From positions 1-5,994 of the forward strand of contig JAISSC010000113.1 in the NCBI GenBank assembly GCA_031273305.1: DNA of 5,994 bases, read 5' to 3'. This document shows, piece by piece, positions 1 to 5,796 of this stretch. Below the pieces are notes generated by a model. The model was not told the DNA's origin. It did no database searches and saw nothing but the letters and a program-made list of their open reading frames with translations. This stretch comes from Flavobacteriaceae bacterium. Its GTDB lineage: Bacteria; Bacteroidota; Bacteroidia; Flavobacteriales; Weeksellaceae. The first letter of the stretch is position 1. Each line of letters starts with the position of its first letter. The translations under genes were made by a program, and so were the position numbers.

Positions 1-463
1 TAAAGAACTCATAGCTTTCTTTAGTCACTCCGTGCAGGGAAATAGTAAATTCATCCAGCCCTGCGTTAGAAAAATCATTGATTTTTTCCTGAGTAAGCAA
101 ATTCCCGTTCGTGGTTAAACTAATATATGGAATTTTATATTGTTTGCCCAGTTGTATGATTTTGAGTATATCTTTATACAGAGTAGGTTCCGCACCACAG
201 CCTATTTGTAGTTTCAGGGCATTTTTAAACAACGCATTGGCATAAAGGTCTAAGTCTTCCTTCGGCATGATTCCCTTTAGCCGGGCGGTATATTCCTTAT
301 CTGAGAAGTAGCACATCCTGCATCGGAGATTGCAAGCCAGAACGGGGTCAAAATAAACAGATAAAGTTCTCTTGTTTAAAAGAGTAAGCAACCATAATCC
401 GAAAAATTTAATTCGATGATTTTTTATTAAATGGTTGAGCTTTAAAAGTTTATATACAAACAT
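1..463 (-). CDS. Radical SAM protein, N-terminal part (runs off left edge)
   Basis: I translated 154 residues by hand from the ATG at 463; the C-terminus lies beyond base 1. A basic, partly hydrophobic N-terminus (residues 1-35) leads to FDPVLACNLRCRMCYFS. Its CxxxCxxC (Cys44, Cys48, Cys51) is the radical SAM signature that binds a [4Fe-4S] cluster and S-adenosylmethionine. GCGAEPTL (88-95) matches the GGEP-type SAM-binding motif, and LTTNGNLL (116-123) plus EFTISLHG (138-145) are the next conserved strands of the TIM-barrel. Enzymes of the MoaA/PqqE/SPASM class look like this, but any C-terminal SPASM or auxiliary cluster domain is out of view, so the substrate is unknown. The start lies 10 bp after the stop of the U32 gene, which suggests co-transcription. 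It lacks the aromatic residue usual before the third Cys in anaerobic sulfatase maturases (Met50 here), so I do not call it a maturase. Confidence 0.9.
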   Translation of the reverse strand, partial: MFVYKLLKLNHLIKNHRIKFFGLWLLTLLNKRTLSVYFDPVLACNLRCRMCYFSDKEYTARLKGIMPKEDLDLYANALFKNALKLQIGCGAEPTLYKDILKIIQLGKQYKIPYISLTTNGNLLTQEKINDFSNAGLDEFTISLHGVTKESYEFF

Positions 464-473
464 TTAGAATTTG

Positions 474-1715
474 TTATGCTTTTACGACTTTATATAACTT
501 ATCTGATGGACGTACTTTGAAACCTAAGGGAAGGGTGAGAATATCTCCCTTTTTAGCTTCCTGTACCGGAACATCATCCACCATCATGGAGGATACCGCT
601 GCTTCCTGAGAGCCGGTAGTAGGTCCCTGAATCAGGATTTTGTCTCCTACATTAAGGTTGTAGGCTTCAATTTCAAATTCCCCGATTTGCGTTCTCGGAT
701 AATAATGTCTTCCTTTCCCGATGTAGACCTTTTTTTGTGTGGCATTCGAACCGGGATTATCCGACCATTCCCCTAGTTTTTGTCCCAGATAATAACCGCT
801 CCAAAATCCTCTGTTATAAACAGTTTCCAATTTTTTCATCCAGACTGAAACTTTTTCCTGAGAGAAAGTTCCGTCGGCAATCGAATCAATAGCTTCCCGA
901 TAACACCTAGTTACGGTGGCTACATATTCCGGAGCACGACCTCTTCCCTCGATTTTAAGTACTTTAATTCCGGAGTCAATTACCCTGTCTAAAAAATCAA
1001 TAGTACACAGGTCTTTGGGAGACATCATATATTCATGGTCTATTTCTATCTCAAAACCGGATTCCTGATCAATAACTGTGTATTTCTTTCGACAATTTTG
1101 TTTACAAGCTCCCCTGTTTGCCGAAGAATTATGAGAGTGTAGGCTTAAATAACATTTTCCCGAAACAGCCATGCACAAAGCTCCATGTCCGAAAATTTCA
1201 ATTTCGACCGGATTCCCGGAAGGTCCCTTTATTTGCTCTTTTTCTATCAGGGAAGTTATTTTTTTTATCTGGTTAAGGCTTAATTCCCGACTTAATACCA
1301 TAGTATCCGCAAATAAAGCATAAAACTTCACCGTTTCAATATTGGTAATGTTGATTTGGGTAGAAATATGAACCTCCATTTCAAGTTGTCTGGCATAAGC
1401 GATAACTGCCTGATCCATAGCAATTACAGCAGTGATATTAGCCGATTTAGCCCTGTCCAGAACAGTTCTTATGATGGACAGATCATGGTCATATATAATG
1501 GTGTTTAATGTAAGGTAAGTTCTCACACCTTTTTCCGAACATCTTTTAGAAACTTCCTCCAGATCATTTAAGGTGAAATTAATAGAAGAACGAGCGCGCA
1601 TGTTGAGTTGTTCCACTCCGAAATAAATAGAATCTGCCCCATTATCCAGAGCCGCCTGAAGGGATTCGAAATTTCCCGCAGGAGCCATTAATTCTATTTT
1701 ACCACTTTTCGTCAT
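474..1715 (-). CDS. U32 family protein, TrhP-like (tRNA 5-hydroxyuridine synthesis candidate)
   Basis: 413 residues from the chosen ATG (MTKSGKIELMAPAGN). The N-terminal barrel begins with ELMAPAGNFESLQAAL and GADSIYFGVEQLNMRA, typical of U32 proteins. The U32 signature EIFGHGALCMAVSGKCYLS is complete, and four Cys (181, 188, 204, 208 from this start) are placed as the iron-sulfur ligands of the RNA-hydroxylating members. A C-terminal beta-barrel domain occupies roughly residues 338-412. Although historically called collagenase-like peptidases, the studied bacterial members TrhP and RlhA act in prephenate-dependent hydroxylation of tRNA U34 or 23S rRNA C2501. The length (TrhP is about 450, RlhA about 650 residues) favours a TrhP-type role, by inference. 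An in-frame ATG at 1754 and one at 1730 exist, but a TATTTTTG -7 element lies between them at 1732-1739, so transcripts would begin too late for the first and right at the second. Homologues as I recall them also begin near MTxxxIELMAPAG. It is the likely first gene of an operon with the radical SAM gene. Confidence 0.9.
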   Translation of the reverse strand: MTKSGKIELMAPAGNFESLQAALDNGADSIYFGVEQLNMRARSSINFTLNDLEEVSKRCSEKGVRTYLTLNTIIYDHDLSIIRTVLDRAKSANITAVIAMDQAVIAYARQLEMEVHISTQINITNIETVKFYALFADTMVLSRELSLNQIKKITSLIEKEQIKGPSGNPVEIEIFGHGALCMAVSGKCYLSLHSHNSSANRGACKQNCRKKYTVIDQESGFEIEIDHEYMMSPKDLCTIDFLDRVIDSGIKVLKIEGRGRAPEYVATVTRCYREAIDSIADGTFSQEKVSVWMKKLETVYNRGFWSGYYLGQKLGEWSDNPGSNATQKKVYIGKGRHYYPRTQIGEFEIEAYNLNVGDKILIQGPTTGSQEAAVSSMMVDDVPVQEAKKGDILTLPLGFKVRPSDKLYKVVKA

Positions 1716-1731
1716 TCTAAAAAATTTCATG

Positions 1732-1739
1732 CAAAAATA
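1732..1739 (-). promoter_or_regulatory. Bacteroidota -7 promoter element (TATTTTTG) for the U32 gene
   Basis: Reading the minus strand, TATTTTTG fits the TAnnTTTG consensus used by the Bacteroidota primary sigma factor. It ends 16 bases before the chosen ATG at 1715, implying a very short leader. I see no convincing -33 TTG at the usual 19-21 bp upstream, so the match rests on the -7 box alone. It lies inside the reading frame if the upstream ATG at 1754 were used, which is the main reason for rejecting that start. Confidence 0.5.
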
Positions 1740-1863
1740 CGAATTAATAAACATATAAAGTGATGGTCGTCATTAAACAACCCGGATTACGAAGACAAAG
1801 CAATCCAACTATATATAAGGCGTTAGCAATAATGTATCAAATGAATTGAGAAGATAAAATAAG

Positions 1864-1890
1864 GAAATAAAAAAGGTGATTTTTAATTTC
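1864..1890 (-). terminator. AT-rich hairpin at the sulfatase stop, possible terminator
   Basis: An 11-bp stem with one mismatch (arms 1864-1874 and 1880-1890) closes a 5-base GGTGA loop. It begins at the last base of the sulfatase stop codon. On the minus strand the second arm carries a run of six T followed by further T-rich sequence. The stem has only one G-C pair, so it would be a weak intrinsic terminator, and read-through into the U32 gene is possible. The rest of the 1755-1889 gap shows no RNA gene or small reading frame that I can support. Confidence 0.3.
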
Positions 1891-3371
1891 TAAGGTCTCA
1901 TCTCCAGTATTGTACTGTATGGTAATTTTTGAGGATAGCCCCATCCCGGTTTGGATAAATCGCAAAAATCGCCCAGAGTGCGCATTTCCCGATTTAACAA
2001 TAGTGTCAGTTCTTCTACTTTTGCCTTATAAGTCGGAGCGTCAGCCAGATTATCCTGTTCCAACGGGTCTTTCTTCAGGTCAAATAATTGCACTCGTTCG
2101 GCATTACCTGCTACATTATAGCGGATAAGTTTATAATTATCTTTCTTTATTGCCCGCTGGATATTGATATAAGAAAGGAATATATGATCCCGTCCTTTTG
2201 GGGTTTTCTCCAGAATTGCTGTCTTCAAAGATTTCCCATCTATAGTCGCAGGATATTTAATCCCTGTCAACTCGCACAATGTCGGGTATAAGTCCAGCAG
2301 ATAACTAAAAGCATTGTTTTGTTCGTTTTTTGGAATGTCAGGTCCCGCAATGACCAAAGGAGTTTTGACGGAATGCTCATACAGATTCTGTTTTCCCAAC
2401 AAGCCGTGTTGCCCTACGGCTAAACCGTTATCGGATGTAAACACAATGATGGTATTATCGTATTCTCCGCTTTTTTCCAATGCTTCTATAATACGTCCTA
2501 TTTGTGTGTCCACTTCGCTAATCATGCCGTAATATAAAGCAATCTCTTTTTTAATCATTTCAGGAGTTCTCGGTAAGGGTAGAAAAATTTCATCTCTTAC
2601 TCCAAGTTCTCCGTTATCAAAAGGATGTCGAGAAAGAAAATTAAGCGGCAGGGGTATATCTTTTGCGTTGTATTTATGACCATAGGCGGGTGGTGGAGTG
2701 CGCGGGTCGTGAGGAGAATTAAACGCTACATACATCAAAAACGGTTTATCCTTGTCCCTATTATTTTTTATAAAATCAATGGAAGCATCGGCATAGCAAA
2801 CGGAAGAAAATTTTGTGCGAAAAATACCGTTTTCATACTTTCCGTCAGGGTCGTAATCATGAAGGAACGGACGGAAATGCCCATCGGTTTCATACTGTAC
2901 CATACCTCCGAAAAAAATGTCTGCACCTGTTGAAAAAGAACGGTTAAAGGAAGCCTTGTCACTATGCCATTTTCCGGTGGCAAAGGTTTGATACCCATTT
3001 TCACGAAACAGTTCGGGAAATGTCTTATCCGATTCCGGAATTACTTGTCCGTCCCGATGTAAATGCTGGCTATACATCCCTGTTAGCAGCATAGCCCGAC
3101 TGGGCATGGAAATAGCACCCTGCATTCCTCCCATCACATGATTTTGTGTGAAAGAAGTGCCGATTTGTACCAGACGATCCATATTCGGGGTTACAACGTT
3201 TGAGTTCCCTAAAGCATGAATCGTGTTGTAACTTTGGTCATCTGTAAGAAGAAAGAGAACATTGGGCGGTTTTTGTTTCTTCTGTGATGTTGTCTGTGCT
3301 TTTCCGGTTATTATGGAACAAGCACAAAACAGCGATAAACCATAACAAACCTGATTCATTTTTCTTATCAT
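1890..3371 (-). CDS. Exported sulfatase, serine-type formylglycine-dependent (family S1)
   Basis: 493 residues, normal for a Bacteroidota S1 sulfatase. Signal peptide: basic MIRKMNQ, hydrophobic residues 8-21, probable signal peptidase I cleavage at TGKA|Q (25/26), giving a periplasmic or exported enzyme with N-terminal Gln. Metal ligands and active site are all visible: NVLFLLTDDQ (Asp44, Asp45), the sulfatase signature SMPSRAMLLTG (88-98) with Ser88 as the residue oxidised to formylglycine and Arg92, TGKWH (Lys134, His136), SPHDPR (His221), FTSDNG (Asp314, Asn315), and QHGLLGKQ (His322, Lys327). The C-terminal subdomain (about 393-470) holds VQLFDLKKDPLEQDNLAD, common to this fold. Because the key residue is Ser, a radical SAM anSME would be needed for activation. 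Sulfated glycans are the usual substrates, but I cannot assign the S1 subfamily or sugar. No SusC/SusD or glycoside hydrolase is in view, so it is isolated here. ATG at 3371 is chosen; Met5 at 3359 is an alternative. FCAC resembles a lipobox poorly. Confidence 0.95.
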   Translation of the reverse strand: MIRKMNQVCYGLSLFCACSIITGKAQTTSQKKQKPPNVLFLLTDDQSYNTIHALGNSNVVTPNMDRLVQIGTSFTQNHVMGGMQGAISMPSRAMLLTGMYSQHLHRDGQVIPESDKTFPELFRENGYQTFATGKWHSDKASFNRSFSTGADIFFGGMVQYETDGHFRPFLHDYDPDGKYENGIFRTKFSSVCYADASIDFIKNNRDKDKPFLMYVAFNSPHDPRTPPPAYGHKYNAKDIPLPLNFLSRHPFDNGELGVRDEIFLPLPRTPEMIKKEIALYYGMISEVDTQIGRIIEALEKSGEYDNTIIVFTSDNGLAVGQHGLLGKQNLYEHSVKTPLVIAGPDIPKNEQNNAFSYLLDLYPTLCELTGIKYPATIDGKSLKTAILEKTPKGRDHIFLSYINIQRAIKKDNYKLIRYNVAGNAERVQLFDLKKDPLEQDNLADAPTYKAKVEELTLLLNREMRTLGDFCDLSKPGWGYPQKLPYSTILEMRP

Positions 3372-3446
3372 ATTGCTATCTTATTCCATTAAAATTACAC
3401 TTACCGGTTGAACTTTTTACTTTACAGGTTAAAAATTAACATGTAA

Positions 3447-3454
3447 CAAATGTA
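3447..3454 (-). promoter_or_regulatory. Bacteroidota -7 promoter element (TACATTTG) for the sulfatase
   Basis: On the minus strand TACATTTG fits TAnnTTTG. Transcription would begin around 3440, leaving an untranslated leader of about 70 bases before the sulfatase ATG at 3371. The -33 region around 3474-3477 shows only a GTG-like match. This box and the yidD box at 3517-3524 form a divergent pair about 60 bp apart. Confidence 0.5.
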
Positions 3455-3516
3455 TGCGAAATTTCCGAATTACACGCAGGTCTGTAAAAACAATTAGTAT
3501 TTTATATGGAAAACTG

Positions 3517-3524
3517 TATCTTTG
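3517..3524 (+). promoter_or_regulatory. Bacteroidota -7 promoter element (TATCTTTG) for the yidD-lgt operon
   Basis: TATCTTTG is an excellent match to TAnnTTTG, and TTAG at 3494-3497 lies about 19 bp upstream in the place of the -33 TTTG element. Transcription would start near 3530, only about ten bases before the GTG chosen as the yidD start. This is the only convincing promoter I see for the three tightly packed plus-strand genes. Confidence 0.65.
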
Positions 3525-3540
3525 TAGGGAAGTTAGTGTT

Positions 3541-3777
3541 GTGATAAAGAAAATAGTCATATTTCCGTTGATTATACTGATACGGTTTTATCAACTGGCG
3601 ATTTCTCCGTGGATGGGCAGTAATTGCAGATATACACCAACCTGCTCCGACTATATGTTGGAAGCGTTGAAAATTCATGGATTATTCTATGGATTTTGGT
3701 TGGGAATAAAGCGAATTTTACGCTGTCATCCCTGGGGAGGAGAAGGCTATGATCCGGTTCCACATAAAAAAGAATAA
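3541..3777 (+). CDS. yidD: YidD, membrane protein insertion efficiency factor
   Basis: 78 residues from the GTG at 3541, matching the usual 70-85 of the family. YidD is a small, membrane-associated protein that assists the YidC/Sec insertion route. Visible family features: an N-terminal hydrophobic, amphipathic stretch (IVIFPLIILIRFYQLAISPW), then NCRYTPTCSDY with two of the conserved Cys, EALKIHGLFYGFWLGIKRI, and the third Cys in RCHPWGGEGYDPVP. A longer in-frame version starts at the ATG at 3454, but its extra 29 residues are not family-like and the promoter box at 3517-3524 lies inside them. AGGGAAG at 3526-3532 sits 8 bases before the GTG, though it may coincide with the transcript's 5' end. 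The stop is followed 12 bp later by lgt, so the two are almost certainly co-transcribed. No yidC, rnpA or rpmH, the common partners in other phyla, is in view. Confidence 0.93.
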   Translation: MIKKIVIFPLIILIRFYQLAISPWMGSNCRYTPTCSDYMLEALKIHGLFYGFWLGIKRILRCHPWGGEGYDPVPHKKE

Positions 3778-3789
3778 CATAAATAATAA

Positions 3790-4638
3790 ATGAGTCAATT
3801 ATTATATATCATATGGGATCCGAGTTTAGGTATCCATATAGGTAGTTTTACGTTACGGTATTATAGTTTAATGTATGTAATCGCTTTCGGATTAGGTTTT
3901 TATCTTATGGGCGTTATTCTAAAGAAAGATAAAGAAAACCGGGATTTATTAGACCCGCTATTTATATACATGTTTCTTGCCGTTATTATAGGTGCGAGGT
4001 TAGGGCATGTTATTTTTTATCAGAAAGAACTATTTGCGGAAGACCCATTGGCGGTTTTTCTTCCCATTCGGACTAAACCCAGTTTTGAATTTACCGGTTA
4101 TTCAGGATTAGCAAGTCATGGAGCTGCTATCGGAATACTGATCTCTCTGTATATATTTACCCGAAAATATTTAAAGCGCAGTTTTTATTGGATATTAGAC
4201 CGGGTTATAATCACGGTATCCATTGGAGGAATGTTTATCCGGTTGGGGAATTTTTTTAATTCGGAGATTTTAGGTAAACCTTCTGATTTGCCGTGGGCGG
4301 TCTTGTTTATACAGCAGGATACGGGCGAGTATGGAAGTCTGGTTCCACGACACCCCGCACAATTATATGAAGCATTAGGATATTTGTTATTGTATATATC
4401 CCTTTTATATATCTATTTCAAAACGGATAAGAAAAAATATCTGGGATGGATATTCGGTTACTTTTTGATCATTCTTTTTGGAATACGGTTTATAGTGGAG
4501 TTTTTTAAAGAACCTCAGGGAGATGAATACATCAACTGGTTCGGATTAAACACCGGGCAATGGCTAAGTGTGCCGTTTATCTTGGCAGGAATCTATATTC
4601 TGGCAACAGCTAAAAACAGAATTTATACTTCTAAATAA
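3790..4638 (+). CDS. lgt: Lgt, phosphatidylglycerol-prolipoprotein diacylglyceryl transferase
   Basis: 282 residues, full length for the family. This inner-membrane enzyme moves diacylglycerol from phosphatidylglycerol to the lipobox Cys of prolipoproteins, the first step of lipoprotein maturation. The protein is very hydrophobic, with around seven membrane segments expected (for example about 20-43, 57-77, 107-125, 135-150, 193-211, 219-236, 258-273). Key family sites: SHG (His110), the Lgt signature region RLGNFFNSEILG (Arg151, Asn154, Asn157, Glu159, Gly162), PRHPAQLYEA (186-195), and GIRFIVEFFKEP with Arg233 and Glu237. The usual Gly before the signature Arg is Ile here, which I believe is common in Bacteroidota homologues. 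There is no clear Shine-Dalgarno site, only an A-rich spacer, normal for this phylum. It sits 12 bp after yidD and 9 bp before a lipoprotein gene that is itself an Lgt substrate. Confidence 0.97.
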   Translation: MSQLLYIIWDPSLGIHIGSFTLRYYSLMYVIAFGLGFYLMGVILKKDKENRDLLDPLFIYMFLAVIIGARLGHVIFYQKELFAEDPLAVFLPIRTKPSFEFTGYSGLASHGAAIGILISLYIFTRKYLKRSFYWILDRVIITVSIGGMFIRLGNFFNSEILGKPSDLPWAVLFIQQDTGEYGSLVPRHPAQLYEALGYLLLYISLLYIYFKTDKKKYLGWIFGYFLIILFGIRFIVEFFKEPQGDEYINWFGLNTGQWLSVPFILAGIYILATAKNRIYTSK

Positions 4639-4647
4639 AATAAAGAT

Positions 4648-5682
4648 ATGAAAGCCTTATCACCACGAATCTTATTATTTTTAGTTATTACCTTAGGGCT
4701 TATCGGATGTAAAGACCCTGAAAGTATAAGCGTAAGCACCAACTTTGAGCAGTTGGACGATAAGGGGTTACATATAGGAGATAAGCTCCCTCTGGAATTT
4801 AGTTCAGAAGATGCAACCATAGATTCTTTTACCCTGAAACTGAATGATAAGGTTTATAATAAGAACGAAATTGTACTGGACTCCGTCAATACCAAATTAG
4901 GTTCCAACTATTTGGTTTTAACATTGAACTATAACGGTAAATATAAAAAGGAGATCGATGCTGTCTTTACTGTGTATCCTTCGGAAAAAGAGAAAGAGAT
5001 AGACTATAAAATTATCCGGGAGTATCCCCATAATCCTGAATTGTTTACTCAGGGGTTCACCTATAAAAACGGAGTGATCACAGAAAGTTCCGGGCAATAT
5101 GGAAAGTCCAGACTGGTGAGATACCCTTTAGGCTCTGCCACGTATACCCAAAATGTACAAATAGCCCCCAAAATATTTGCCGAAGGGTTTGCCGTTTTAA
5201 ATGGGAAGATTTATTTACTTTCGTGGAAGGAGAGGACAGGGTTTATTTATGGTGAATCCGATTTGACACTTGAAAAAGAGTTTCCTTATCCGGGAGCTAT
5301 TATTGAGGGTTGGGGAGCTACTACCGTAAAGAATGAAATAGTAGTATCCGACAGTTCTGCGGATTTAAAATTCTTTGATGCAAATTTTAACCTGAAAAAA
5401 ACAATTACGGTTGTCGGTTATGACAGGGTGTATTCTCATGTGAACGAACTGGAATATGCTAATAACTATATTTATGCCAATGTTTTTGATGAGCCGGTTA
5501 TTTTGGTTATAGACCCGAAAACAGGAATAGTAGTTGCCAAAGCAGACTTTTCTGATTTGGTCAAAGAGAATAAGACCAACAGTGAAGCAGTATTAAACGG
5601 AATTGCCCATGTGGAAGGAAATACTTTTTTAATTACAGGTAAACTCTGGTCTAAGATATATAAGGTAGAATTAAGTTTTTAA
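4648..5682 (+). CDS. Lipoprotein glutaminyl-peptide cyclotransferase, plant-type beta-propeller
   Basis: 344 residues. Signal peptide of a lipoprotein: MKALSPR, hydrophobic 8-19, lipobox LIGC with lipidated Cys21. Residues 22 to about 115 form a strand-rich extension, perhaps Ig-like. From about 118 the plant-type glutaminyl cyclase domain (Pfam Glu_cyclase_2 type, a five-bladed beta-propeller) follows, with its family blocks in order: FTQG (133-136), ITESSGQYG with Glu146, FAEG (177-180), LSWKE (191-195), EGWG (220-223), VSDSS (233-237), NELEY (266-270), NVF and IDP (278-290), LNGIA (316-320), TGKLW (330-334). The enzyme turns N-terminal Gln of proteins into pyroglutamate with release of ammonia, here on the outer side of the inner membrane or at the outer membrane. 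It is last in the yidD-lgt operon, 9 bp after lgt. Family assignment is strong; the actual substrates are inferred. The animal-type zinc cyclase is excluded by sequence. Confidence 0.93.
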   Translation: MKALSPRILLFLVITLGLIGCKDPESISVSTNFEQLDDKGLHIGDKLPLEFSSEDATIDSFTLKLNDKVYNKNEIVLDSVNTKLGSNYLVLTLNYNGKYKKEIDAVFTVYPSEKEKEIDYKIIREYPHNPELFTQGFTYKNGVITESSGQYGKSRLVRYPLGSATYTQNVQIAPKIFAEGFAVLNGKIYLLSWKERTGFIYGESDLTLEKEFPYPGAIIEGWGATTVKNEIVVSDSSADLKFFDANFNLKKTITVVGYDRVYSHVNELEYANNYIYANVFDEPVILVIDPKTGIVVAKADFSDLVKENKTNSEAVLNGIAHVEGNTFLITGKLWSKIYKVELSF

Positions 5683-5733
5683 GAAAGCAGGATACAATTT
5701 TGACGGATACACCTGACTTTGACTATGCGACAA

Positions 5734-5773
5734 CCCTAAATGATTTTTTGGACGGTCTCAATCTCATTTAGGG
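5734..5773 (+). terminator. Perfect 10-bp inverted repeat, probable terminator between convergent genes
   Basis: CCCTAAATGA (5734-5743) and TCATTTAGGG (5764-5773) are exact reverse complements separated by a 20-base loop. AAC before and GTT after could extend the stem past a two-base bulge. It lies 51 bp after the cyclotransferase stop and 23 bp past the FISUMP stop, where a shared terminator is expected. The T-rich tract (TTTGTTTTTT, 5789-5798) is about 15 bases beyond the plus-strand stem, so it is not a textbook intrinsic terminator, and on the minus strand no T-run follows. The long loop also leaves room for another role. Confidence 0.5.
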
Positions 5774-5796
5774 GGTTAATTTATGCCCTTTGTTTT

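Noticed and set aside
1..463. Radical SAM gene as the anaerobic sulfatase maturase for the serine-type sulfatase
   Set aside because: The cluster motif CNLRCRMC lacks the aromatic residue typical of anSME, the gene is linked to the U32 gene and not the sulfatase, and the diagnostic C-terminal Cys set is outside the window.
1782..1806. Short inverted repeat GGATT...AATCC in the gap before the U32 gene
   Set aside because: Only 5 bp of stem around a 13-base loop, with no T-run in the needed position; easily chance.
2625..2933. Open frame of about 100 codons on the plus strand inside the sulfatase gene, with shorter ones at 1910-2128, 2088-2291 and 2314-2532
   Set aside because: They lie antisense to a full-length sulfatase whose active-site motifs are intact, and their translations resemble no family and lack initiation signals.
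2768..3004. Minus-strand frame overlapping the sulfatase in another phase
   Set aside because: It is out of frame with clearly conserved sulfatase sequence and has no recognisable protein features.
3315..3329. Cys residues in FCAC of the sulfatase signal as a lipobox
   Set aside because: Phe and Cys occupy positions where a lipobox wants Leu and a small residue, and a signal peptidase I site TGKA|Q follows soon after.
3454..3540. N-terminal extension of YidD from the ATG at 3454
   Set aside because: The added 29 residues are not family-like and contain the TATCTTTG promoter box; the GTG at 3541 gives the normal length.
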